A stretch of 35,565 nucleotides of DNA from Chlorobiota bacterium (GTDB taxonomy: Bacteria > Bacteroidota > Bacteroidia > Bacteroidales > JAADGE01), in NCBI GenBank assembly GCA_013152535.1, contig JAADGE010000026.1, forward strand, positions 1 through 35,565, read 5' to 3'. Numbering within the stretch: the first letter of the stretch is position 1; the number at the start of each line of letters is the position of its first letter. This document shows, piece by piece, positions 7,958 to 16,800 of this stretch. The notes beneath the pieces were generated by a model, which made no database searches, was not told the origin of the DNA, and saw nothing but the letters and a program-made list of their open reading frames with translations. Made by a program: the position numbers and the translations under genes.

Positions 7958-8827
7958 TTAATGTAACTGCCCCGCTGTAATCCGATCTTTTCCGTTAATA
8001 TCTTTAATTATTCTCACTTCTGAAAACCCCGAAGAAACCAAAAGAGCTTTAATCTCATTTCCGAAAAATTCGTTTATTTCAAAATATAATTTTCCGTTTT
8101 CCGAAAGATGTTTTAGTGCATATTTTGTTATAGCCGAATAAAAAATCAGCGGATTTTCATCTTTAACAAACAATGCCGATTCCGGTTCAAAATCTAAAAC
8201 ATTCCGGTTCATATACTGTTTTTCTGAAAGCCTGATATACGGCGGGTTACTGACAATAATATCAAATGTAAGTCGTCTCTCTGAGGCGAAACTTTCTTTG
8301 CCGACAACATTTAAAATATCTTCCTGAATAAAAGAAATTTCAACATTATTATCTGAAGCATTACTTCTTGCAATATTTAAAGCTCGTTCGCTTATATCGG
8401 AAGCAAAAACAGATGCCCGGGGAAGATTTGCCGCAAGCGAAATCGCAATACAAGCACTGCCGGTTCCGATATCAAAAATTTTCAAAATTTTTTCCGATTT
8501 ATTCTCCGAAATAATCAACTCAACAAGTTCTTCGGTTTCCGGTCTCGGAATTAAAACATCGGGAGTAACTTTAAAATTTAATCCGTAAAACTCAGTAAAA
8601 CCGATAATATATTGAAGCGGCTCGTATGTTTTTAAACGATTGATAATATCATGCAGGAGACGGTTTGAATCTTTCGGAAAATTTTCTTTTTCTTTTAATA
8701 TTAATTCAACGGATGAAAGATGAAAAACATCCTCAAAAATAATGCGTATAAATGCAGAAATTTCATTTTCCGAGTAAAAATCGGATAATTCCCTGCGAAT
8801 GTATATCTTTGCTTCTTTAAATATCAT
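7958..8827 (-). CDS. prmC: Release factor glutamine methyltransferase PrmC
   Basis: PrmC (HemK) methylates the glutamine of the GGQ motif in peptide-chain release factors using S-adenosylmethionine. The 289-residue length fits. The N-terminal helical domain is followed by a SAM-binding motif DIGTGSACIAI (about 119-129) and the diagnostic NPPY at 194-197. Immediately before it, residues 180-187 (FASERRLT) are an insertion encoded by a copy of a small hairpin repeat that also lies upstream of ribD. PrmC proteins normally run directly from the previous strand into FDxIVSNPPY, so this is a repeat-derived peptide tolerated in frame. It is divergent from ribD, an arrangement common in Bacteroidota. 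Confidence 0.93.
   Translation of the reverse strand: MIFKEAKIYIRRELSDFYSENEISAFIRIIFEDVFHLSSVELILKEKENFPKDSNRLLHDIINRLKTYEPLQYIIGFTEFYGLNFKVTPDVLIPRPETEELVELIISENKSEKILKIFDIGTGSACIAISLAANLPRASVFASDISERALNIARSNASDNNVEISFIQEDILNVVGKESFASERRLTFDIIVSNPPYIRLSEKQYMNRNVLDFEPESALFVKDENPLIFYSAITKYALKHLSENGKLYFEINEFFGNEIKALLVSSGFSEVRIIKDINGKDRITAGQLH
8268..8289. repeat. Hairpin repeat copy 1, inside prmC
   Basis: GTAAGTCGTCTCTCTGAGGC and two more bases. The core folds as GTCGTCTC, TCT loop, GAGGCGA(C), with one G-T wobble. It has the same consensus as the copies at 8856-8877 and 8896-8917. Read on the prmC strand it encodes FASERRLT in frame. Confidence 0.7.
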
Positions 8828-8855
8828 AAATATGAACTTCGCTTATTCAGTAAAC

Positions 8856-8877
8856 GTAAGTTGTTTCTCTGAGGCGA
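8856..8877. repeat. Hairpin repeat copy 2, prmC-ribD spacer
   Basis: GTAAGTTGTTTCTCTGAGGC and two more bases. It is 19 of 22 identical to copy 1 by eye. The changes keep pairing through G-T wobbles (GTTGTTTC with GAGGCGAC), so the hairpin is maintained. Confidence 0.7.
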
Positions 8878-8895
8878 CAATTGTCGGCAACAAAA

Positions 8896-8917
8896 GTAAC
8901 CCGTCTTTCTGATGCAA
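8896..8917. repeat. Hairpin repeat copy 3, degenerate, upstream of ribD
   Basis: GTAACCCGTCTTTCTGATGC and two more bases, starting 40 bases after copy 2. It is more diverged and its hairpin is weak. It lies in the extension that a TTG start at 8881 would add to ribD, which argues for the ATG at 8935. Confidence 0.5.
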
Positions 8918-8934
8918 CAAAAAATAAAACTAAA

Positions 8935-9993
8935 ATGCCCGACAAACAAGATGAAAAATATATGCAGCGTTGCCTTCAACTTGCAAAAAACGGATTAGGA
9001 AATACGTATCCCAATCCGCTTGTGGGCTCGGTAATTGTGTATAAAGGAAAAATAATCGGTGAAGGATTTCATAAAAAGATCGGAGAACTGCATGCCGAAG
9101 TAAATGCCGTAAATTCCGTCAAAAATAAAGATTTGCTTAAAAAATCGACACTTTATGTAAATCTTGAACCGTGTGCACATATGGGTCGAACTCCTGCTTG
9201 TTCGAAAATGATTGTTGATTTACAAATTCCGCATGTCGTAATCGGATGTCGCGACAGTTTTGAAAAAGTTGCCGGAAAAGGTATTGGAATGATGCGTTCT
9301 GCCGGAATTAATGTTACGGTCGGTGTTTTGAAGAATGAAAGCCGTGAACTTAATAAACGTTTCTTTACGTATCACGAAAAAAAACGTCCTTACCTTATTT
9401 TAAAATGGGCTCAAACGCTTGACGGATTTATTGATTTTGAGAGAAGTCCGGAAACGCCGATTAAGCCAAATTGGATAACCGATGAATATGCACGCGTTTC
9501 CGTACATAAAATGCGCTCTGAGGAACAGTCGATACTTGTCGGCACCAATTCTGCCGAAAAAGACAATCCGAGCTTAAATGTCCGCGATTGGTCGGGAAAA
9601 AGTCCTTTGCGAATTGTTCTTGACAGAAATATGCGATTATCGGAAAATTTATCTTTGTTTGACGGTAAAATTCCTACCCTTGTATTAACAGAAAAATCAG
9701 AGATTTCTAAAAAAAACCTTGACTTTTTAAAAGTTACTTTTGATGATAAATTACCGAAACAACTCTTTTCTTATTTATACTCTTTAGAAATACAAAGTCT
9801 TATTATTGAAGGAGGAACACAAACTATTAATATGTTTTTACGGGCAAATTTATGGGACGAGGCAAAAGTTTATATCGGAGATAACTTTTTTCATAAAGGA
9901 ATAAAAGCACCCGAGATTAAATTAAATCCGGTAAAAAAAGAAAACATTTCCGGCAGTAAATTATATACTTACAGAAACAAAAATGCCGATTAA
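8935..9993 (+). CDS. ribD: Bifunctional riboflavin biosynthesis protein RibD
   Basis: RibD carries out two consecutive cytosolic steps of riboflavin synthesis: deamination of the pyrimidine intermediate and NADPH-dependent reduction of its ribosyl side chain. I chose ATG 8935 (352 residues) because the only upstream extension begins with TTG and is repeat-derived. The zinc deaminase motifs are HAEV at about 53-56 and PCAHMGRTPAC at 79-89. The reductase half begins near RPYLILKWAQTLDGFI and contains ITDEYAR, HKMRSEEQSILVGTNSA and the LIIEGG nucleotide-binding turn. Its 3' end overlaps the convergent DUF58 gene by 4 bases. No other rib genes are in the window. Confidence 0.95.
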   Translation: MPDKQDEKYMQRCLQLAKNGLGNTYPNPLVGSVIVYKGKIIGEGFHKKIGELHAEVNAVNSVKNKDLLKKSTLYVNLEPCAHMGRTPACSKMIVDLQIPHVVIGCRDSFEKVAGKGIGMMRSAGINVTVGVLKNESRELNKRFFTYHEKKRPYLILKWAQTLDGFIDFERSPETPIKPNWITDEYARVSVHKMRSEEQSILVGTNSAEKDNPSLNVRDWSGKSPLRIVLDRNMRLSENLSLFDGKIPTLVLTEKSEISKKNLDFLKVTFDDKLPKQLFSYLYSLEIQSLIIEGGTQTINMFLRANLWDEAKVYIGDNFFHKGIKAPEIKLNPVKKENISGSKLYTYRNKNAD

Positions 9994-10910
9994 TGAAGTT
10001 TGCTGCGTTTTATTAAATAAGGAATAAGAATTTCTTTGAAATCGGAATTTACATCGGCTTCAATAAAGTCAATTTTATATTGTCCGCATTTTAATTTTAA
10101 TTTATCAACATATTCTTTTGAAGAAAAAACATACGAATTTCGAATTTCGTTCGGATTTAATTTAATGCTTTCGCCGGTTTCCATATCAATAAATTTATAC
10201 GGTCGGTTATTATACTGAAAATCAAGTTCGTGTGCTTTATCTGTAACGTGAAATAAAATAACTTCGTGTTTGTTGTGTTTTAAATGCTGAAGTGCCGAAA
10301 ACAGTTTTTCGGGTTCTTCGGAACTGAACATATCACTGAAAATAATTACCAGTGAGCGTTTATGAATTTTTTCAGAAATTAAATGCAGTAATTTCGCCGG
10401 ATTGGTTTTTCTGTTTAATTCCGTTTGTTCCGTTAAAAGCTGATTTAAATATTGAAAAAGCATCCTGCTGTGAGATGAGGACATTTTTGTTTGTGTGTGT
10501 AAATCAATATTTTCGGAGAAAAATGTTAATCCTGCGGCATCTCGCTGTTTTCTGAAAAGATGAATTAAGGAGGCGGCACAAAAAACGGAAAATGCTGCTT
10601 TGCTGTGTATGTTTTTATCTTTATAAGGAAATAACATTGAAGAGGAGGTATCAATAATAATTCTGCACCGTAAATTGGTTTCTTCTTCATAGCGTTTTAC
10701 AAAAAGTTTATCGGTTTTGCCGTAGAGTTTCCAGTCAATATTTTTTACAGATTCGCCTGTATTGTATAAGCGGTGTTCCGAAAACTCAACGGAAAACCCG
10801 TGAAACGGACTTTTGTGCAAACCGGTAACAAATCCTTCAACAACTTGTTTTGCAAGAAATTCAAGATTTTCAAATTGTTTTAATTCGTCTATGTCCCGAA
10901 TGTTTTTCAA
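9990..10910 (-). CDS. DUF58 protein with von Willebrand A-like fold
   Basis: The 306-residue protein has the DUF58 core (YNTGESVKNIDWKLYGKTD at about 49-67) and a von Willebrand A-type metal site DTSSSM at about 87-92. DUF58 proteins are the usual partners of MoxR ATPases and are normally encoded immediately downstream of them. In this window the MoxR gene ends at 5271 on the opposite strand, nearly 5 kb away, with the repeat patch, symporter, prmC and ribD in between. The gene has no membrane segment, so a cytoplasmic role is likely. It ends convergently with ribD (4-base overlap). The precise function is unknown. Confidence 0.88.
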   Translation of the reverse strand: MKNIRDIDELKQFENLEFLAKQVVEGFVTGLHKSPFHGFSVEFSEHRLYNTGESVKNIDWKLYGKTDKLFVKRYEEETNLRCRIIIDTSSSMLFPYKDKNIHSKAAFSVFCAASLIHLFRKQRDAAGLTFFSENIDLHTQTKMSSSHSRMLFQYLNQLLTEQTELNRKTNPAKLLHLISEKIHKRSLVIIFSDMFSSEEPEKLFSALQHLKHNKHEVILFHVTDKAHELDFQYNNRPYKFIDMETGESIKLNPNEIRNSYVFSSKEYVDKLKLKCGQYKIDFIEADVNSDFKEILIPYLIKRSKLH

Positions 10911-10969
10911 GATAAAATTATTACGTTTTGCAGGGTGTTAAATTTTGCAAAGCAAATTAATAAAAAAGC

Positions 10970-11290
10970 TTACAAAATTGCGTCTAATTTTTCCGTAAAC
11001 TTTCTTTTCGGAACTGCTCCGACTTGTTTATCAACAACTTTTCCGTTTTTAATAAATAAAACTGTCGGAATATTACGAATACCGTATTTCATAGCGGTTT
11101 CTCTGTTGTTATCAACATCAAGTTTTGTCATTAACGCTTTTCCTGCATATTCTTCCGAAATTTCTTCGATAATAGGATGTATCATTCTGCATGGTCCGCA
11201 CCACACAGCCCATAAATCAACCATCACGGGAATTTCTGATTTTAAAACGATTTCTTCAAAAGTTGCATCTGTTACTTCTGTTACTGCCAT
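10970..11290 (-). CDS. trxA: Thioredoxin
   Basis: A 106-residue single-domain thioredoxin with the active site WCGPC at about 30-34, the cis-proline region IRNIPTVLFIKNGK, and no signal peptide, so it is a cytoplasmic disulfide reductant used by reductases and repair enzymes. Length matches the family. A good Bacteroidota -7 element (TATTTTTG, 11337-11330 on the minus strand) lies about 40 bases upstream of the ATG. It is preceded on the same strand by the TPM/LemA pair, but a hairpin terminator (11331-11369) separates them. Confidence 0.97.
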   Translation of the reverse strand: MAVTEVTDATFEEIVLKSEIPVMVDLWAVWCGPCRMIHPIIEEISEEYAGKALMTKLDVDNNRETAMKYGIRNIPTVLFIKNGKVVDKQVGAVPKRKFTEKLDAIL

Positions 11291-11329
11291 AATATTTTCT
11301 TTTTATGATTTTTAAATTTTGAATTCCTG

Positions 11330-11337
11330 CAAAAATA
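11330..11337 (-). promoter_or_regulatory. Possible trxA promoter -7 element
   Basis: On the minus strand this reads TATTTTTG, matching TAnnTTTG. No clear -33 TTG is visible. It overlaps the T-tract of the preceding terminator. Confidence 0.4.
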
Positions 11338-11369
11338 AAAAAAACCGCGGTCATTTTCAGAAAACGGTT
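11331..11369 (-). terminator. Terminator after the LemA-TPM pair
   Basis: On the minus strand, AACCG then TTTTC T GAAAA then TGACCG then CGGTT form a two-part stem followed by TTTTTTTT. It lies about 30 bases beyond the TPM gene stop. Confidence 0.45.
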
Positions 11370-11399
11370 AATTTTAATTTTTGTTTTACAACAATTATT

Positions 11400-12686
11400 T
11401 TACCAACTGCTTCCGGCACCGCCGCCTCCGGAACTTCCGCCGCCCCATGAGGAACTGCTTCCGGATGACCATGAGGAACTTCCTCCGCTCCACGATGAAG
11501 ACCCGGAACCGGAAGATGAAGTTCGTGTTTTTTTAGGAATGGTATAGGTTGTTTTTTTGGAAAAACCACAATTTGTACATTTATATAATCGTTCGCCTTT
11601 TCCTGAACTGCTGTATGTTGCAGATTTTATAACCTTATCATAAACTTTGTAATAGGTTTTATATTTACATTTCGGACAAGCATTATATTTTGAAAACCAG
11701 CGTTTGTATTTTTGAATTAAAACATCGTCCTTTTCATCGGAAATCCAAACATCATAATCAATTGACTTAACTGTTTCTTCGGCAACTTCTCCTTTTTTGA
11801 GAAATTTATCATCTTCAGTTTCGGTAAGTTTATGCATTATTTTGCCTGTTTTGGCACTTATTCTCGGGGTGTCTCTCCATTTGTCCGTTAAATATCTCAC
11901 CCAAAAATAAATTCCTACAAAAGGAACCGGGATTAAAATAAACCAAAAATAAAGTCTGAAAATACGCATCAGCTGATATCGAATAAAAAAGTCTTTCTTT
12001 AATAATGCAACAAATAATAAAATTAAGAAAATAAATGTTGAAAAAATGCTGAACGTAATGTAAAAAATAAGAATATCATTGTTTTTCCAAGAACTGTATT
12101 TCGGAATATTTTCCGAATATGAATTGTTGTTATATAAATTATTTGTATTGTTTACTTGCATTTCTTCGGTTGGTTTTATTTCTTCCGACTTTGTTAAAAA
12201 AATATTTGTAACAGCTTTGACTCCTTTAATTATTCCTTGTCCGTAATTTTTGGTTTTAAATTCCGGAATCATATACTTTTGTTGAATATCATAGCATTTT
12301 GCATCGGATAAAATTCCTTCAATTCCGTAACCGGTTTCAAATTCAACCCGGTGTTGATTCATTACGAGAAGGATAAGTAAACCGTTATCCTTTTCAGAAT
12401 CTCCGACATGCCAATAATTAAACAAATCAGTTGCAAAGTTTTTAGGAACAATATCTCCTATTGACCGTAAAACAACAACGGCAATTTGAGCTTTGCTTGA
12501 ATCCTCAACTTTTTGAATCATAGCGTTTAAACTGTCAACTTCTGCATTATTCAGAATTGCATCCGGATTTGAAACAAAGCCGAGACCGGTTAATTTCGGA
12601 TTCGGAACGGTTTTAATTGTATATTGTGAAAACCCGGTAAATCCGAAAAAAAGGAAACAAAAAAAAGTAAAAATATATTTTTTCAT
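11400..12686 (-). CDS. TPM domain membrane protein with zinc ribbon and Gly/Ser tail
   Basis: The 428-residue protein has a signal peptide (about 1-20, ending FSQ), an extracytoplasmic TPM domain (about 40-165; VEFETGYGIEGILSDA is characteristic), two membrane segments (about 205-229 and 244-263) and a cytoplasmic-type region with a four-cysteine zinc ribbon (C337, C340, C370, C373). It ends in a Gly/Ser/Trp-rich tail (about 389-428), as in YgcG-type proteins. It lies 9 bases after the LemA-like gene. TPM and LemA proteins are often paired in bacteria and are implicated in envelope or photosystem maintenance; the function here is unproven. The zinc ribbon between the membrane helices and the tail is less usual. 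Confidence 0.85.
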   Translation of the reverse strand: MKKYIFTFFCFLFFGFTGFSQYTIKTVPNPKLTGLGFVSNPDAILNNAEVDSLNAMIQKVEDSSKAQIAVVVLRSIGDIVPKNFATDLFNYWHVGDSEKDNGLLILLVMNQHRVEFETGYGIEGILSDAKCYDIQQKYMIPEFKTKNYGQGIIKGVKAVTNIFLTKSEEIKPTEEMQVNNTNNLYNNNSYSENIPKYSSWKNNDILIFYITFSIFSTFIFLILLFVALLKKDFFIRYQLMRIFRLYFWFILIPVPFVGIYFWVRYLTDKWRDTPRISAKTGKIMHKLTETEDDKFLKKGEVAEETVKSIDYDVWISDEKDDVLIQKYKRWFSKYNACPKCKYKTYYKVYDKVIKSATYSSSGKGERLYKCTNCGFSKKTTYTIPKKTRTSSSGSGSSSWSGGSSSWSSGSSSSWGGGSSGGGGAGSSW

Positions 12687-12695
12687 AAGTGTTTG

Positions 12696-13676
12696 TTATA
12701 GTCCGTTAAAGTAAGATTTAATTTTAAATTGCGGATATTCTGCTCCGTATTTTTTGACTAAAACATTGTATTTTTTGACGGTTTCGTTATACCGTTTACC
12801 TTCAACGGCAATACGGTTAAAAGAACCTTCTACCTGAATCATTAAGGCAGAGACCGCATCGGACGTTTTTTGCGAATTAATAAGAGCCGTTATTTTTTGA
12901 TATTTATTTTGTAAATCGGCATCAGCGGCAATTTTTTCATTTCCGGTTAAGGTTTTTGATTTTGATTTAAGGGCTTTAACCTCATCAATTAAGCCTTTAA
13001 GTTCTTGGTTGTTAATTTTTACGGCAGAAAATAATTGCGGAATCAGTTTGTCTCGCCTTGCCGTAACATTTTCAACTTGTGCCCAAGCCGCATTTGCATT
13101 TTCTTCGGCATCAATCAATTCAAATTTTACCGTATTATTAATCGGTTTTTCTTTTTTCGGTTTAAACAGCACAATCGACAAAATAATGATAAGAATACTG
13201 CCGCCGATAATCCCGTATTTCAGAAGTTTTTTCTTTTCTTTTCTTTCAGAAGTTTTGTATGTATTCAGTACAGATAAGATTTCAACGGCACGGTTTTCTG
13301 CCGGAGCTTGTTTTAATACATCTTTCGCATGTTTTTCGGCTTTTGCCAAAAAATCTTCGTCGTCTTCGGTTTCGTAAATTTTCAGAGCAGAGTCTGCCAT
13401 AATAATTAATGCCTGCGTTAAATACGGATTTACCGATACGGCAGATTCGGCAACGGAATAGGCATCTCTGTAATTTTTGTAATAAAAATGATTTTGTGCC
13501 AACTCTACATTTTTATCGGCTTTTTCCATCATCATCTTCCATTCATTCTCTGTCATACCCAAACTTAAATCAAGTTCTTTAAGTTCGTCAAGAGACAGCA
13601 TCCTGTCGCGTTCGCTGTTTTGCAAAGCAATAACTTTATCAATATGCCTGTTTAACTTGTTGTCGAATTCGCTCAT
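12696..13676 (-). CDS. LemA-like protein with N-terminal helical extension
   Basis: The 326-residue protein combines an N-terminal, apparently cytoplasmic region with TPR-like helices (about 50-140), a single membrane segment (about 154-171) flanked by lysines, and a C-terminal LemA-like helical domain (about 195-326). LemA signatures are RRDKLIPQLFSAVK and FNRIAVEGKRYNETVKKYN, plus the ending AEYPQFKIKSYF. Ordinary LemA proteins begin with the membrane anchor; here it is central, so the protein links an inside TPR module to an outside LemA domain. It is in an operon with the TPM gene, its standard partner. Function is not established. Confidence 0.8.
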   Translation of the reverse strand: MSEFDNKLNRHIDKVIALQNSERDRMLSLDELKELDLSLGMTENEWKMMMEKADKNVELAQNHFYYKNYRDAYSVAESAVSVNPYLTQALIIMADSALKIYETEDDEDFLAKAEKHAKDVLKQAPAENRAVEILSVLNTYKTSERKEKKKLLKYGIIGGSILIIILSIVLFKPKKEKPINNTVKFELIDAEENANAAWAQVENVTARRDKLIPQLFSAVKINNQELKGLIDEVKALKSKSKTLTGNEKIAADADLQNKYQKITALINSQKTSDAVSALMIQVEGSFNRIAVEGKRYNETVKKYNVLVKKYGAEYPQFKIKSYFNGL

Positions 13677-13784
13677 AATCAGTCTGTTATTTGGTAATTA
13701 TAATTTGTACAAGTAAAATACTGTTTGTTTTGATAAAGAATCAGATTTTCCTAAATTAAGATATAAAGTTAAAAAAATATTCGG

Positions 13785-13830
13785 ATACTGTCACACTTAT
13801 GAAATTGTATTGTAAAAAGCGAGACAGTAT
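13785..13830 (-). terminator. Possible terminator after dnaE
   Basis: ATACTGTC (13785-13792) and GACAGTAT (13823-13830) form an 8-bp inverted repeat with a 30-base loop, just past the dnaE stop. On the minus strand a T-run follows about 8 bases later. The long loop makes it a weak candidate. Confidence 0.3.
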
Positions 13831-13833
13831 AAA

Positions 13834-16800
13834 TTATGAAAGTTTAATTTCAAAATTGTCGATATCATTAAGCTGTTGAATTAATTTTTTATTAATATTT
13901 ACTTTTTTGCTTCTGGAAAATAAATTTAAGGATAAATTTTTCTCTTTATCATAAACAAAAAACTCAACGGATTGTTTTCCTTTCGGATTGTTAATCAATT
14001 GAAATAAATCATCGGAAAAAGAATCGGATATATTTTCAATCGGAACGGAAATAGTTAATTTTTTAATCATTGTTTTATTAATTTCCGACAAAAGTTCAAT
14101 GCTGTTAACATTAAATTCAATTTCGGAACTGTCTTTTGCATTCCATTTCGGCTGAACTTTTCCGTTTATAAGTATTGCGGTATCTTTAATAAAATATTTT
14201 CTGAAGTTAAGAAAAGTTTTTCCGAAAAAATACAAACGGTGTTCTGCTTTATATCCTTCGACAGTCATGCTTCCGTATGGTTTCCCTTTTTTGGTTGTTC
14301 CCTGAAAAGTATCTTTAATAATTGCGGCAATTTTGATTTCTTTTCCTTGTAAATCTGCAGGATTTGCCAAATCGGCAACATAGGCATTACAATAGGTTGA
14401 AATTTCCAATTCATACATATCTAAGGGATGTTCGGAAAGATAAATTCCTATAACTTCTTTTTCAAGTTTTAAACGATCGAGCTTGTTCCATTCTTCAGTT
14501 TCGGGAATATCGGGTTTTTTGATTTCAATTTTATCAGACTCGAATATATTTCCCTGATTTTCATCGCTGCCGTTTCTTAATTTCCCGCCGTATTTTATAC
14601 ATTCTTCGATAAAATTTAATCCTTCATTACCTGATTCGGCAAAATATTGACTTCTTTTAATGTTTTGAAGTTCGTCAAAAGCTCCGCCGTATGCCAAAGC
14701 TTCAATTGTTCTTTTATTTACGGCTGTTAAATTTATACGCTCTATAAAATCATAAAAACCATTGTATTTCCCGTTTTCTTCTCGCTCTTTTACGATATTT
14801 TCAACAGCAGAAGCTCCGACATTTTTTATTCCGCCCATTCCGAAACGAATTTGTCCTTTTTTATTTACCGTAAAATTTTTGTAACTCTCATTAACGTCCG
14901 GTAACAGAACATCCAAACCCATATGCCTGGCTTCACTCATAAATTGAGAGACTTTTTTAATGTCGGAAAGATTTCGGCTGAGTACGGCACTCATATATTC
15001 TGCGGGGTAATGTGCTTTTAACCATGCTGTTTGAAATGAAACATAAGCATAACCGGTTGAGTGTGATTTGTTAAACGCATATTGGGCAAATTTTTCCCAG
15101 TCTGTCCAAATTTTTTCAGTAATTTTTTCATCATGACCGTTTGCTTTACACCCGTCAATAAATTTTACTTTCAAATCATCCATCATAGATTTGATTTTCT
15201 TCCCCATAGCTTTACGCAGGGAATCGGCTTGTCCTTTGGTAAATCCGGCTAATTTTTGAGACAGCAACATGACCTGTTCCTGAAAAACTGTTATCCCGTA
15301 AGTGTCTTTCAAATATTCTTCCATTTCCGGAAGGTCATAAATAATCTTTTCTTTTCCGTGTTTTCGTGCAATAAAATTTTTAATATAATCCATCGGTCCG
15401 GGACGATATAAAGCATTCATTGCAATAAGATCTTCAAATCTGTTTGGCTTTAGTTCTTTAAGATGTTTTTTCATGCCGTCTGATTCAAATTGAAACAAAG
15501 CGGTTGTTTCTCCTTTCGAATAAAGCTCGAATGTTTTTTCGTCTTCAAAAGAAATAGCATCTATATCAATATCAACACCTTTCGAAAGTTTTATGTTTTC
15601 AACGGCATCTTTAATAATCGAGAGTGTTTTAAGTCCGAGGAAGTCCATCTTCAGCAACCCTACATCTTCAACATGTTTTCCGTCGTATTGGGTAACTTTA
15701 AGGTCTGAATCTTTTGCCGTACTCAAAGGAATGTAATTTTCAAGATCGTCTTTTCCGATAATAATTCCGCAGGCATGAACACCTGTATGCCGGACAGACC
15801 CTTCAAGAGTTTGAGCCAATCGCAATGTTTTTTTTATGAGCTCATTATTAGAGTCTTGAGCATCTCTCAACTCCTTAACTTCATTAAAAGCACCGGCAAG
15901 TGTTGTTCCCGGTTTTTCGGGAACTAATTTTGCTAATTTATCGGCTTCATCTAATGGTAAACGTAAAACTCTTGCTACATCTCTGATGGCAGATTTCGCA
16001 GCCATTGATCCGAATGTAATAATATTGGCAACTCTGTTTTCTCCATATTTTTTTATAACCCATTTTAAAACTTTTTCTCTGCCGTCTTCGTCAAAGTCAA
16101 TATCAATATCCGGCATAGAAATTCTGTCGGGATTTAAAAAACGCTCAAAAAGAAGACCGTATTTTATCGGGTCAATATCTGTTATTTGTAAACAATATGC
16201 TACTGCGGAACCGGCGGCAGAACCTCTTCCCGGACCCACGGAGACATCCATTTCACGTGCTGCTTTCAGGAAATCCCAAACAATAAGAAAATAACCGGGA
16301 AACCCCATTTTGATTATTGTATCCAATTCAAAATCAACACGTTCTTTAATTACTTCTGTAATTTCTCCCCATCTGCTTTTAGCACCTTCATATGTAATAT
16401 GGCGTAAATAATCAGCTTCGTTTTCGAAATCTTCGGGGAGAATAAATTCCGGCATAATCGGTTTGCGGTCAAGATCGTATTCTTCAATTTTGTCAACAAT
16501 TTCCTGTGTGTTTTCAAGAGCATCAGGAAAATCGGAAAATAATTCCGCCATTTCTTCCGGAGTTTTTAAATACTCTTCTCCGGAATAACGCATTCTTTTG
16601 GGATCATCTAAATCTTTACCGGTGCTTAATGCAATTAAAATGTCATGAGCTTCTGCATCTTCTTCATTTATAAAATGCACATCATTTGTTGCAATATATT
16701 TTACATCTAAAGTTTGTGATATTTTAAAAATTTCACGGTTTACTTCTTCCTGAAACTTAAATGTTTTTTCATCTTTTTCCGGGTTTCCGGTAAGGTGTCT

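Noticed and set aside
8881-8934. Upstream TTG start for ribD
   Set aside because: The added 18 codons are a degenerate repeat copy; ATG 8935 gives a normal RibD start.
10935-11315. 126-codon ORF opposite trxA
   Set aside because: It is antisense to a clear thioredoxin gene with the WCGPC motif, and its translation has no family features.
11400-11520. Short near-tandem GGAACTTCC-like repeats as a possible CRISPR or VNTR
   Set aside because: They are the codons of the Gly/Ser/Trp-rich protein tail, without spacers or regular length.
11357-11569. Pro/His/Ala-rich 70-codon ORF near the end of the TPM gene
   Set aside because: It is the Gly/Ser-rich tail of the TPM gene read in another frame.
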